From contig CAXNAD020000188.1 of NCBI GenBank assembly GCA_964200185.2, positions 1 to 25,468 of the forward strand: a stretch of DNA of 25,468 nucleotides. The letters are read 5' to 3'. This DNA comes from Choristocarpus tenellus KU-1152. Taxonomy: Eukaryota > Phaeophyceae. A model generated the notes under the pieces. That model searched no databases. It saw only the letters and a list, made by a program, of their open reading frames with translations, and was not told the DNA's origin. The translations under genes and the position numbers were made by a program. Numbering within the stretch: the first letter of the stretch is position 1; every line of letters starts with the position of its first letter. Below, in pieces: positions 9,429 through 19,354 of this stretch.

Positions 9429-10944
9429 TTTTCTGATGCTCTAAGCGGTGAAAAACTAGGTACTGGATGGGGTTTGACGATGCAGGGAATGAGAAGAGGG
9501 GTGACATTTGTGACACATGTAACATATATTTTTATTTTAACAGATTGAAGATCTTTACTAATAAGAGAAGTTCCACCGCGAGCGATATTTTGCGCGGACC
9601 ACGTCTCCATTTTGTTTTTCAATTTTGTTTTTACTACTATTATACTACTATTATAATACAACATTATTCTCATCCATCTCATCTCGTTCGTACTACAACT
9701 CTCCTACGTATGTAGTATACACTCAGTTATAGTTTGTGTTACTTGAGAAGTTGAGATTCAAATGGTGAAGGGTGGGCGAAGTACTGACCTAAGTATTTGA
9801 TGTCCTGTTACATCATTGATTGTATGACATGGACACAATAGTTTACTATAGTATTATTAGTATGTGAACCATCTCACTTTCATCGTATCTATGACAGTAT
9901 TCACAATATTGATAATATTGGATCGGATTTCGCAAACAAAACACACCATTATTACAATCCTAGACAAAGTACACCGGGCTTCCTACACTAAAGGTGACGG
10001 GTGTGACAGTAATATTGACTCAACAACTACTACGCGAAATTGGGGGCACCCGCTCATAGTTGTGCGTCAGTTGCCACAGATGGGGAATGAGCAACCCCCT
10101 AGAAGAGAAGGAGTTGGTGTTTGGGAATCTTACAGGTAGAAAGCAGAAGCGAGTTGGATAGAAAAGAGTGGAAGAAGAACTGCTACTACTCCGTCACCAC
10201 AGTCTTCTAGCCGTTCCTAATTCGGGAAAGAGGCCTTATTGAGTTGATGGTGGTGGTACTAGTGCTGATGCAGTGATGGAACTGTTGTTATCTAACCACT
10301 TCAAGTAGAATCTGTTAAGGGCATTGACAATATCTACCAGAAATCTCTGTCACAGAACCCAACTCAGGTGTCTCCTTTATCCACTCTTCTCCTCAGGCTG
10401 TTCTTTCGTAGCGGATATACTCCCAGAGTACAATGAGTCGTACCACACAAATCTTAGATGCTGTTGTTCAGCTGAGAGTATCTTGCTAGCTCCAGCCTAC
10501 TAATGCACTTCAGGATCGTTCTACTTCTCCTCCTGGTGCTTGGTCATTCTGCTGGTCCTGCCATTCCTGCTCTTCTTGTAGGGACTTCTCCTTATGCTGT
10601 GACTGCCGTTGTGCCACCAGAGTGCTCTCCGTTCTTTCCAGGTATCCTGGCAGGCGAAACCCCTGTAGAGCAGAGTAAAAGCAGAAAAGTGGGAGTATCA
10701 TCAATAGGAAGGCATGTCCAGAGCAAACTTGTTTTACTGATTCGACATAAGAGCCAAAGTAATCGAGAGGTACCCAGATATAGGACATTTTGCATTATAA
10801 GTCTGTTTTTCAAACCTTTGCAATTACTTGCACATATTTCTATGGGTGAACTTCTAATTTTGACTTGAGAGGCGTTTATGTCTCTATTGTTTGAAAAAGT
10901 TCCAGCACAATTCAGAAAATATAATTACTCTTTTTTAAAGAGCA
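9429..10944. other. Region upstream of LHCF C; no recognised gene
   Basis: It includes the LHCF C promoter side, with a GTGACATTTGTGACAC-like doublet near 9501-9516 and an AT-rich ACTACTATTATA repeat at 9633-9662. Open frames of up to 121 codons (10503-10868 plus) have no motifs. Around 10050-10210 two plus frames look mildly coding-like at once, so neither is called. Confidence 0.4.
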
Positions 10945-11490
10945 CTAGACATATGTTTCGATTGCTGCAGATGGTGTGCTTACATACACGCTCTCTGCCC
11001 TCTCAATGATGAAATGGTTAGATGAGGTTAGGCACAGGCCAAGACAGAGGAGATTTAATAGAGACCCCTTAGAATGGACACCGTGAAACCAAGTAAGTGT
11101 ATCCTCTTGCTGCAAGGGGGGGGTGATCCCAAGGGAAGTACACGCAGTCCTCAGTGCAAGAGCGGAAAAAATTGGGGCTATCCTACTACGCGTAATACTC
11201 TGACAAACGAAAAACAAACAAAAATATCGTTCTGAATTGTAAAAGAAGAGGAAGATAGACATCATATTGGAATACAAGTTGTTCGTGATTTCGTGGCATT
11301 GCAGGTACTGTAGACATTTGAAGGTTGGTGGGTGAGCAGGTAGGGATGGGGAAAGTTCAAGTGTCATTAGGTACAGACTGACTGGTATATCTCACCTTTT
11401 CTCGAATGTAGTGGATGAACTCTTTGGTACTGAAGAGGTTAGGAATCTCTGCCTGCATCTCTGCTGTATGCTTCTGTAATTCCTCCTCCT
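10945..11490 (-). CDS. Candidate two-exon gene end, unrecognised
   Basis: Minus-strand exon 11490-11396 follows an AG at 11492-11491 and reads EEELQKHTAEMQAEIPNLF then STKEFIHYIREK, ending at a good donor AAG/GTGAGA. An 88-nt intron ends TCTACAG at 11308, and the next exon continues in the same phase (YLQCHEITNNLYSNMM...) to TAG at 10945. The second exon may itself contain a further intron (GTATTC...TTTGTCAG), which would remove a Phe-rich low-quality stretch. The first exon looks like an amphipathic helix. Upstream exons are not identified and no family is recognised. Confidence 0.35.
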
Positions 11491-12065
11491 CTGCTCAGCA
11501 AGACCGAGGGGATACATTCTTTTTTGTTACTGTGCTGTGTGTGCAGTTAGAATCTGGTCAGAATTGTCTCGCTTGTGCTCGGTCAGAAGGACAACTAGCT
11601 GCAATGCCCCTTTATCCTTTATATCTCACAAAATATCCGGGATCACAGCCGGTTACAACAATATGCCCAGAAATCGAGGTGTTGTGCGAAATCTAGGACA
11701 GGATCCAATACTAACTAATAACCAGGGAAACCTTCCAGACTCCATTCCCTGGAACATTTTATAGTGCTACTTGTCTATCTGAGGCTTTGGAGCTGGAAAA
11801 GTGCATATAAAGATGATCTTAAGCGCACACAAACCCTCTACCTGCTTTCTTAAGGGAGATGTGTAAGTAAAACCCGCACGGCTTATGCCACTTTGGATTG
11901 TGTATTACTCCAGAGAAAGGGGGGTAAAGCACTGTTTTTTCCCTTCTGTATTTTCTACAGCATGCTACATAGTATCAAGTGATGCAATCGGTAGAGCTCT
12001 ATATATGTATTACTGAGTATTGATGTATGTGCTGAAGCAAAACGCCTTTATATTTATTGGAGCAC
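11491..12065. other. Interval without a callable gene
   Basis: A plus-strand frame (11537-11764) contains a mildly coding-like tail (GYNNMPRNRGVVRNLGQDP), but it lies opposite minus-strand candidates and has no motif. The rest is unremarkable. Confidence 0.3.
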
Positions 12066-12527
12066 TTACCAGGTACAGTGACACTGATACAGAGAATGAT
12101 TGCTAAAGAGCGGCAATTGAGATGACAACATACCAGGGTTGAAGGTAATCCACAACATCCGATCAGGGTACAATTGGGTACTGACTGAAACACTGAAAAT
12201 GCCAAAGCAAGAATGCCTCCAAATACAAGTAAATCCGCTTTGAATAGGAGGAACAAGATACAGACATGCTGCAACAATCGCAAAGGCCATCAGGCAGAAC
12301 AACAGTATCGATGCTACAGTAACCGACATCCACCCCAGATCCCTGCTGTGCTCGTATTTCAAACCCCCATTCCCTTGCAGCTCAAGGAGTACTTCACCCT
12401 CTACACTTTGCACGGAATCCAAACTCCCTCGTTCCTCTTGAGACCATCCAGTAACCCAGGTGTGTGCAGGAAGGTACCAGGCCTTACCATATCGTGAGTG
12501 TGTAAAGGTCTGCGTATTTTTTCCCAT
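12066..12527 (-). CDS. Candidate exon with one predicted membrane segment, unrecognised
   Basis: An ATG at 12527 opens 153 codons on the minus strand. The N-terminal half is polar (YLPAHTWVTGWSQEERGSL; LELQGNGGLKYEHSRDLGW) and is followed by a clear hydrophobic helix, WMSVTVASILLFCLMAFAIV. Donor-like sequences occur at CTG/GTATGT (near 12130) and CTG/GTAAGT (near 12070), so the true exon may end before the stop. The polar-then-hydrophobic layout suggests a membrane protein, but I recognise no family and no partner exon. Confidence 0.3.
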   Translation of the reverse strand: MGKNTQTFTHSRYGKAWYLPAHTWVTGWSQEERGSLDSVQSVEGEVLLELQGNGGLKYEHSRDLGWMSVTVASILLFCLMAFAIVAACLYLVPPIQSGFTCIWRHSCFGIFSVSVSTQLYPDRMLWITFNPGMLSSQLPLFSNHSLYQCHCTW

Positions 12528-12762
12528 TGCAAGCGCACCATGCGAGGCCCAGCAGTGGAGAAAGAATTGAATTCAGGAAGGCGGGAGAGATACAGAGATA
12601 GCAAGTGGCATTGTGGATGTTTGCTGCACCTTAGCTTTATTGCTATCGTTTTCTTTCACTTCAGCCTGTGGGTTATATCGACTTGTGGTCAGAAGCACTG
12701 CACGATGATGCACTGCTTCTCGTATAGTAACCACTGTCTTGGGACTTAAAAAGTCAAAGCAT
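12528..12762. other. Short interval between candidate exon and repeat element
   Basis: Nothing recognisable beyond short open frames. Confidence 0.4.
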
Positions 12763-12980
12763 TTAAGAGGGTAGGGCCACGTCCATTTGGGTTCATATAC
12801 ACAATGTTGTTAGGTTCATGAGTTTTGGCTATCGTGTTTGCTAGCAGGTGTCAATATCCTTGCTCTGGATACACGTTTCATAGTCGTGTACAATACATAG
12901 AAAACCGGAAAAGGGCATTAAAAAAACGTGGGAAGCCAAGCCCCAAATGGACAAAGAGGGCAAATTTCCTACCCTCTTGA
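12763..12980. mobile_element. Short inverted-repeat element, copy 2
   Basis: It begins TTAAGAGGGTAGG and ends CCTACCCTCTTGA. The inner part of the inverted repeat continues as GTCCATTTGGG on the left and CCCCAAATGGAC on the right, with a small length difference between arms. It shares the core TTTTGGCTATCGTGTTTGCT with the other two copies. TTAA at the left border and TTGA at the right border may be a decayed TTAA target duplication, as left by piggyBac-type transposases. It is 218 bp long and non-coding. Confidence 0.8.
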
Positions 12981-13991
12981 GTGATTTTATTTTAACAAAT
13001 AACTACATATTTAAATCACGTAGAGTAATAGTAACAGTGGTAAGGTGTAAAACACACGCTTGCATATAGTATTAGAATAGATACAGCACAGTTCTGGAGG
13101 TTATTGGCAAGAATGTAATGGTTTTGGGAGAACAAGCCAAAACCTCAATGCAAGAGTTTGGGGGCACTGGAGAGACTGCAGAGTGATGGCATTATTTCAA
13201 GGCATCCTATTAGCTCATTGTGAAAAGAAGCCTTTTCATTGGCGGCATAAGTGTTGCTCTTCATGGTATGTTCTCTCTTATATACTATTCAATATAAGGT
13301 GTGCAGCCAACCAACATATGCACTTAGGCAAAAAAATGTTAAATTGTGGATGCACAAGCTCCATGATAGTGTACGTGGAAGTGAAAGACATCAGGATTCA
13401 CAATAAACAGGCCTACATGAGCAATTGCGCGCACGTGTGTTTAAGTGAGTGGACAGGTTCGAGGAAGGGGGGAGGGAAAGCATATTGACATCAGAACTGT
13501 TACCACTTTATTTGCGCACCGGGACAGGTGGTGATACATGCTTGAACTGACACAGGTGATACTTCAACCTTTGCACACGCCTGCAATGTGAGTTTCCAAA
13601 GAGGGCATTTGATGTGATCCAGGTTATGAGATTTGTCTGACAAAAAGCATGTAGGTAAATGAAGAGAGCGAGAGATAAAGTTTGACTCCACACACAGAAA
13701 AATAAAAAAAGAAGGAAGCATAGACATGAAACATGTGAAAAGTGGTGCACCAAACACGCATACATTCAGTAGCTTCTACGCTGACAAACCTACCTCTGAT
13801 CATCCTACTGCTGTGCCCTAACCCCTCGTCCGCTTTCCTCACATCCCATATTCCTTACAAATCGCACCCGCTTGTTTTTCCATGTTTTATTCCCTCCGGG
13901 GATCGAGGAGACAACTCTTTGAGGGACAAGCCAATCCGGAGATCCTTGCAAGCGTCATGATCTACATCAGCTTTCTCGGCCTGTTTTACAG
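12981..13991. other. Interval without a recognised gene
   Basis: The longest open frame (13183-13488 plus, 101 codons, Cys-rich) has no motif. A plus frame near 13875-13995 and a rival frame in the same place both look mildly coding-like and precede the candidate exon at 13992. Confidence 0.35.
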
Positions 13992-14105
13992 GGCATTCGG
14001 TTGTTGAGATTGATGATGCTGCACCAGGCGACCCTGTATCAGGTGCATTACCTTGACGGGGAACAAGAACTGTGGTATGTCGAATGGGTGCAGCCGTTGC
14101 CTTGA
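13992..14105 (+). CDS. Candidate terminal exon, unrecognised
   Basis: After a good acceptor (CTGTTTTACAG, AG at 13990-13991) the frame reads GIRLLRLMMLHQATLYQ, then VHYLDGEQELWYVEWVQPLP, and stops at TGA 14103-14105. The segment VHYLDGEQELWYVEW resembles the short beta-strand pattern of Tudor/chromo-like barrels, but that is a loose resemblance. A donor-like CAG/GTGCAT inside it could shorten the exon. Upstream exons are not established. Confidence 0.3.
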   Translation, partial: GIRLLRLMMLHQATLYQVHYLDGEQELWYVEWVQPLP

Positions 14106-14398
14106 GATTCCTGAGGGAGGGGGGGTGAGTATCAGGAAGTATTTGTAAATACTTTTTTGTAAGTATGCATTTTCACACAGGTCATTGGTGACAGTCAGTG
14201 ACCAAGAATGCACACTTCAATTTGGGCCAATCAACAGCTTACTATCAACAGCATCTGAAGATATTGTTTGTCAAACAACGACCACACAATCTCTGAGCTG
14301 AAGGAGCACAACATAGTTTTGTTACGGTGTATGCTTCCAAGGATAGTCTTCCTGTCAAAAAAACGCATCAACACCATCCCAGAATTTCTTTCTTTTCT

Positions 14399-14699
14399 TC
14401 AGTCCCTGCCTTGGTAATCTTTAATACCTGGGGTCAGACTTTGAGAGAGATCCCGTTTATCCTGATGGTTATAGTGACAATGTAGAACTTGTTTGGTGCA
14501 AGCTATGGCGGTTAAGACCCTGTAGCACTACAGTAGATAACGATGACATTGAAACCAAATATGGCCTATCCAGGCAATGCATTTTGGGGGTGTAGGGTTT
14601 ACTCACTTCCGTTCAAGGTTAGGGCTAGATGCCTTTGGGTCCAAGCGAACAGTGGGTATTGCCTGCAGCTCTGCGGGTACATCCTTAGCAAGCTTAACC
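14399..14699 (-). CDS. Candidate two-exon stretch, unrecognised
   Basis: Minus-strand exon 14699-14607 reads VKLAKDVPAELQAIPTVRLD then PKASSPNLER and ends at GAACGGAA/GTGAGT. An 87-nt intron ends GTGCTACAG, and exon 14519-14399 continues with the codon phase preserved (K, VLTAIACTKQVLHCHYNHQD...) to TGA at 14401-14399. A donor inside the second exon (CCCAG/GTATTA) is possible. Another frame across the first exon is also open, so coding status is uncertain. No family is recognised. Confidence 0.3.
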
Positions 14700-15850
14700 C
14701 TTCAGTCAGGCAGGGGGGCACAGGGACTTGTAAGATGGCAGAGACAACCTGCTTGGTTGTTGTCACTTAGTACACAAAGGCAACTTGACTGTGACCACCC
14801 TGCTTGTGAAAAGATCTGATTAGCACTCCTTTGTATCATTCAATCAGCGACTCCAGACAAAAAAGAACAAAAGCAAGGACCAATGTGATGCCAGAGGTGT
14901 GACATTTTTTATGGTAGTAAAGAGTTTACTCTAATTACGCAGCATGTTGTCCGTGATGGTGCTGGTGCTGCTGAAGATGATAAGAGTGATTGAAAAGCGC
15001 TTGTACTAAACGAATTGTAGAAGTCCTCAAATGAATGGTGGTTTAATTACAGCAAAATAAAGCACACAAGCTCTGAAGAAGGAGATATGAGGGAGAAATG
15101 AATATTCAATTGTAGTTCCATCGCCAGGATGGCAGCGTGTAGTTTGTACTCTTGCCAAGCAGAAAACCCAGTGCATGTAGACAGCATGTACTACTCGATG
15201 TCTTCTCTACAATTGCCCTTATCGTACAGGATTAGTCCAGTTTAGGGCAGGGGACAGGGAACTGAGGTGCGAGAGGAATATTTTGCAAATTGAAAGATAA
15301 CCGCCAAGAAGAGTGATCTCATTCCTGAACAGTTGTCACGATACAGTAGATACCTCAGCTTTGGGGGAGTCAGTGCCGCATGGACATAATTCTTCATGTA
15401 GGGACAATCCAAGAAGATCAGTCGAAGCATCTCATATCAATTGATACCTAATCCTGTTGTTAAATGTAGTAATATTCGACATCTTGGCCCTGAAGTATAC
15501 CTTCCTCGAGTTCGCAGTAACTAGGCACATTTATCTCGACTGTACTGATAAACTTGACCTATACTTCAAGTACCATAGTGTCGTCTTAGGTTTATGTGGC
15601 TGGGGTTACGAAAAGTAATATTTTCACCAATGGAGTAGCCTCCATCTCCGCACCCATTGTCTGGGTGCAGTCACCCTTTAGACTCCCCCCCACCCATGAT
15701 CATAGCACAATTGCACAAAGATCCAATTTGAATTAACACTATGTGCAGGTGCAAGTGATCAACAAGCAAGTCAAAAAGCACTTGTTTGCACCAGGTGCTT
15801 CCTATGCCCTGCTGTTGTTGAGCAGGTGGAAAGGACACCTTCATGGCCCC
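14700..15850. other. Interval without a recognised gene
   Basis: Short open frames only. A plus-strand 106-codon frame begins at 15743 but overlaps the minus-strand candidate at 15851-16180, and neither can be chosen on homology. Confidence 0.35.
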
Positions 15851-16180
15851 TCAAGTCTCAACAAATATGACCGGTGTTTGAAAAGGTACAGCCGACTGTT
15901 TGACCCACCGGGTTGTTGGCCGGTACACCAACAACGGAGAAGGTGTACAAGGCCGCTCCTCCTTCCGTGGGGACCATGGCTGTTCAGCATGGGTTTGACT
16001 GTGGTTGTCTTTATTAACCTCCCCTCCGTTGTTGCACCCCTGACCTTCCATCTGAGAGTGTAATTGCTGGAGGATGGGAGCTTTGAGTAAATCTACTCCA
16101 TCCCACCCTAACATGGTCCCCGACCGTTCCGGATTGCTCTCACTCTCCTCTTGCTCCTCTACTTCACTCTTTACATCCAT
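15851..16180 (-). CDS. Candidate acidic, disordered small protein or exon
   Basis: An uninterrupted minus-strand frame from ATG (16180-16178) to TGA encodes 109 residues. It opens MDVKSEVEEQEESESNPERS, strongly acidic, and is then polar with few hydrophobic clusters (for example HAEQPWSPRKEERPCTPSPL), suggesting a disordered protein. The frame is also open upstream of this ATG to about 16228. It may be one exon of a larger minus-strand gene with the two candidates at 16.5-17.2 kb. No family is recognised. Confidence 0.35.
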   Translation of the reverse strand: MDVKSEVEEQEESESNPERSGTMLGWDGVDLLKAPILQQLHSQMEGQGCNNGGEVNKDNHSQTHAEQPWSPRKEERPCTPSPLLVYRPTTRWVKQSAVPFQTPVIFVET

Positions 16181-16474
16181 ATCAGAACATGTTACACATA
16201 GGTACAGAGATTGTCTTGAGAGAAGCAACAGGGGAATTTCTTATCGATTACCATTGATGCATTGCATTTGCTTAGCGGAATAGTCATCAGAGCTGTGCCA
16301 GAGCTATTGTGATGGTACTGTAGTGCTTCGCAAACTATCAGAACGGAAATGATTAGGTAGGGTTTACTACTGCATATGGGTAGTATGCATTAGGGATTGA
16401 GGTCGGGCAAACATGCGGGATACTTATTGCGATTTTTTTCCGGGCCAAGGGTGTCATAGATGGACCCTTGCATT

Positions 16475-16840
16475 TCAGGAATAGGACCCTTGTTGAAATT
16501 GTTGTACACATAGGTGATTGCACACCTTAATAGTGTTGTGGGAATGTGGAACCCCTGCTTGCCGAAGAGCTACCACTACAGGGTCTTCCGAATGGCTGGT
16601 ATGTTGAACACAGGTTGCGAGGTTTGCCTTGTCCAATAGCTTCAAGTGCTGCTGCCCACGGCCCTTGATTTGCACAGAATGAACAAAGAAGGGTGTGCCT
16701 TTAATTTGTACAGGGGTCACACTGACACTCCGACATGTTTGCTGTGACAGTACAGTGTTTTTTCGAGGTTCTATTAATTGAGCTATGCCCAATAGATGGT
16801 CTGTGAAAACCCTCGCCTGACTTTTTTTTTCTCCATATAG
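16475..16840 (-). CDS. Candidate terminal exon with a repeated VQIKG motif
   Basis: After an acceptor TTTTAACAG (AG at 16842-16841) a minus-strand frame stays open for 121 residues to TGA. It starts LYGEKKSQARVFTDHLLGIA and contains two spaced copies of VQIKG (PVQIKGTPFFVHSVQIKGRG), then QQHLKLLDKANLATCVQH. The length of the open frame and its composition favour coding. A nearby upstream exon may be the one at 16927-17209, but no clean donor was found to join them. The family is unknown. Confidence 0.35.
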   Translation of the reverse strand, partial: LYGEKKSQARVFTDHLLGIAQLIEPRKNTVLSQQTCRSVSVTPVQIKGTPFFVHSVQIKGRGQQHLKLLDKANLATCVQHTSHSEDPVVVALRQAGVPHSHNTIKVCNHLCVQQFQQGSYS

Positions 16841-16926
16841 CTGTTAAAATAGTATATCCAAAAATTATTAGGTGCCAGCAATGTTTTGTCCAGAATCTGT
16901 AAATCTAATTGTTTGACGTGCCAAAA

Positions 16927-17209
16927 CTATGAGGATGTTCTCAAATAGACAAATGTCCTTTGAAGAATAAAGTACAGATTAAACCTCCTATATCCTTGGA
17001 CCAACTGAGTGTACAAAGAAGCTAGGGCACAAGACAATCCCACCTTGGACACCACAGATGGCTGTTCATCGCGGCAATGACTCCTTTGACTGCTCTGTTG
17101 CACAGAAGGTAGACAGGTGGGATATTCACCCTCTATCTCGGCATCTGTCTGCACCACGTCTTCTTCTTGGTCCTCAGAATGGATGCCCACCTGACCCTCC
17201 TCATCGTAG
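16927..17209 (-). CDS. Candidate internal exon, acidic N-terminal part
   Basis: It follows an acceptor TTGTCTCAG (AG at 17211-17210) and reads YDEEGQVGIHSEDQEEDVVQ then TDAEIEGEYPTCLPS and QRSHCRDEQPSVVSKVGLSC, staying open to 16927. The acidic start is unlike random translation of this AT-rich DNA. Its 3' border is uncertain: possible donors GTCCAA and GTACTT are weak. Orientation matches the candidates at 15851-16840. Confidence 0.3.
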
Positions 17210-18072
17210 CTGAGACAAGCGCAAAATCAATGTTGTATGAAAGTAACAATAATAACATAGCAATGAATCGATATATAAATAATACTACTAGGAAAATAAT
17301 AGTAAAAACTCAGCAATAGTTTAGTTCAGGGGAGGTTACTGGGCATAGTCCTTCGATTGGTCCGTGTGACATGTAGGCTATTACATTATTGTCCACTTTT
17401 CGCATGTACTTTCTTGTAGACTACCTGCCCGGTACCCATCAATTCTCCTCTATTCATTCAATTTTCTAAGGAGTATTTACCTTGATTTATCTCTCTCAAA
17501 TTATGTCTCTGTGTGTGAGTGTGTGTGTGTTCATGTAAAGCAGCAGTGAGGAAGGGTTGTGGGAAAAACTAAGGGGAAGGATAGGGCATGCACCAGTAGT
17601 GACCAAGAGATAAAGAGTCATGTTGTGATACACACTATGTCGTACTGATGGTGTTGTGGTTTTGTCGATGGTACGAAATAAAGGTAGCATAGGGAGGAGG
17701 AAGAAGCATGTAGAGGGGAGGAATAATATCCTCAGCCAAGTGTATGAGCACCAAATATTCTTCCAACCAGTTAACTGTAGTCGGGTGCTCTGGAGTGATT
17801 GTATGTGGGGAGAGTGTAATTAAGTGTGACTTGTAGCAAACGTTTGATGGCAAAAGACATAAACAAAGAGGCAACGGAGCAAGGGCTGATGGGAATGGGG
17901 CATCATGAATTATTTGGAGTCACTAATACTTGCAGTATATTCGATAGTTTACTACGTAGCTTAAGGTAAGTAGACAAGTAGACACTCTATACTATGGTAC
18001 ACCAAATCCACACAGGCATCTACAAGAGAGGAGGCAGAGGGGGATTCAGTAAGACAAACTTCACCACAAAAT
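17210..18072. other. Interval without a recognised gene
   Basis: It contains a GT-rich microsatellite at about 17509-17532 and AT-rich low-complexity DNA near 17245-17310. Nothing else can be supported. Confidence 0.4.
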
Positions 18073-18092
18073 GGCTCAAAGTATCTGGGGGG
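18073..18092 (+). repeat. Isolated inverted-repeat arm abutting the assembly gap
   Basis: GGCTCAAAGTATCTGGGGGG runs directly into the gap. It matches the left arm of the element at 18160-18334 and, in reverse complement, its right arm. Confidence 0.7.
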
Positions 18093-18102
18093 NNNNNNNN
18101 NN
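18093..18102. other. Assembly gap (10 N)
   Basis: Ten N follow a G run; true length is unknown. A G-rich arm of an inverted-repeat element is a likely cause of the failed assembly. Confidence 0.99.
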
Positions 18103-18159
18103 TTTGTGTTTATGAAATCACCATCAAGTCGTATTGCCTGTAACATATGTTCTTGAAGT

Positions 18160-18334
18160 GGTTCAAAGTATCTGGGGGGGGGGGTGTCTACACCAGGGTG
18201 TCCATTCGGGCTCTGACTAGGAAAGTGTACTTAAATTATCTATCTGACGCATGCAACCAAACCATCCAAAACTGGCGACATGAAAAAATGTGCCCTGAAC
18301 GGACAGCTGCCACCCACCCCCGATACTTTGAGCC
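18160..18334. mobile_element. Second short inverted-repeat element (MITE-like)
   Basis: The left arm begins GGTTCAAAGTATC at 18160 followed by an 11-G run; the right arm ends GATACTTTGAGCC at 18322-18334. Inner parts also pair: GTGTCCATTCGGGC (18198-18211) against GCCCTGAACGGACAG (18292-18306). The arms are therefore about 45-50 nt with small mismatches around a central 80 bp. It has no coding capacity; the type is inferred from structure. Confidence 0.65.
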
Positions 18335-18717
18335 AATTGCAGCATGTAGACCACAGTGCGGATACTAAAGATAATAGTACTGTTTCTGGGGTATATGAAC
18401 CCCCTTTCTCATCTCCAATGTATGGTACCCAACCGCAGTTATGCTACACAACACCACTCCCTATGCTCTGCGGCCGTTTATCCACTAAATGCACACACAC
18501 TATTCACAAAACACATACATAAGTGCTCTCAAGCACTCACAAGCAAGAAATGTGGTGATGATAAAACATATTCAGTTAATGTATTGCAGAGAATCTATCA
18601 ATGTGTTAATGTTTAGACAGGGCAAATGTTAAAGGACACACTGTGTCAGCACTCAGTAACGAAATGTCCTTTGAACCATGGGAATATCAGGTGTTTGAAG
18701 CTGCAACCAAACAGTGC
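18335..18717. other. Interval without a recognised gene
   Basis: Two overlapping plus frames of 80 and 86 codons have no motif. Confidence 0.4.
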
Positions 18718-18918
18718 TCACACATGATTGTTGGTCAGCGGTGAGTCCAAACCAAACTCAGCAGCCAACTCCGCGAGGACATCTTCCTGGTGCTGGTTCT
18801 CAATTCGGCAAGCCAGCTTTTCGAGTGGCCTTGCTTGGAGCCAAGATGAACAGGATCCGAGCTCATCGGCAGCAGTCAAAAACTTCCACTTCACCTTAAG
18901 GGTTGTGCATTCATCCAT
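18718..18918 (-). CDS. Candidate small protein or exon, unrecognised
   Basis: ATG at 18918-18916 opens 66 residues to TGA at 18718. The peptide reads MDECTTLKVKWKFLTAADEL, then LQARPLEKLACRIENQHQED and VLAELAAEFGLDSPLTNNHV. The C-terminal half looks like two amphipathic helices. A donor-like CAT/GTGTGA precedes the stop, so it may be an exon with the stop lying in an intron. No family is recognised. Confidence 0.35.
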   Translation of the reverse strand: MDECTTLKVKWKFLTAADELGSCSSWLQARPLEKLACRIENQHQEDVLAELAAEFGLDSPLTNNHV

Positions 18919-19354
18919 GGGGGGATGCAGCACGGTGGGCTAGATACAGGACATGAAACACCATCCTCCCAATGATGTTCTATTGTCCCTGGACTGTTGT
19001 TTTTGAACTCCCGTTGAATAGATATAAGACTACAACACCCAGGAAACCGTTGGAATATGATGATTCGGTTTTAGCAGAGTGGGGCAGAGGCAAGGGTGAT
19101 CTTTGAAAAGGCCTATTATCGCAGTCAGGAATACATGTGCTGCTTGTAAGAAGCACAGGGACAGTATTAAGTAGTGTTTTTGAGGTGAGTGAGGCAACTG
19201 GACTATCAATATGAACAGTGTAGGAAATTAACCACAGTACCAGCGACTGTGTTCAGTATACGTTTTGACGGACGATGTAGCATTAATTACTTTCTAGGGA
19301 TATTCATGCCCTGCTCCATTGTTCTCCTCTCTCTCATCATCTGAGCCAAAGAAT
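18919..19354. other. Interval without a recognised gene
   Basis: Only short open frames. Confidence 0.4.
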
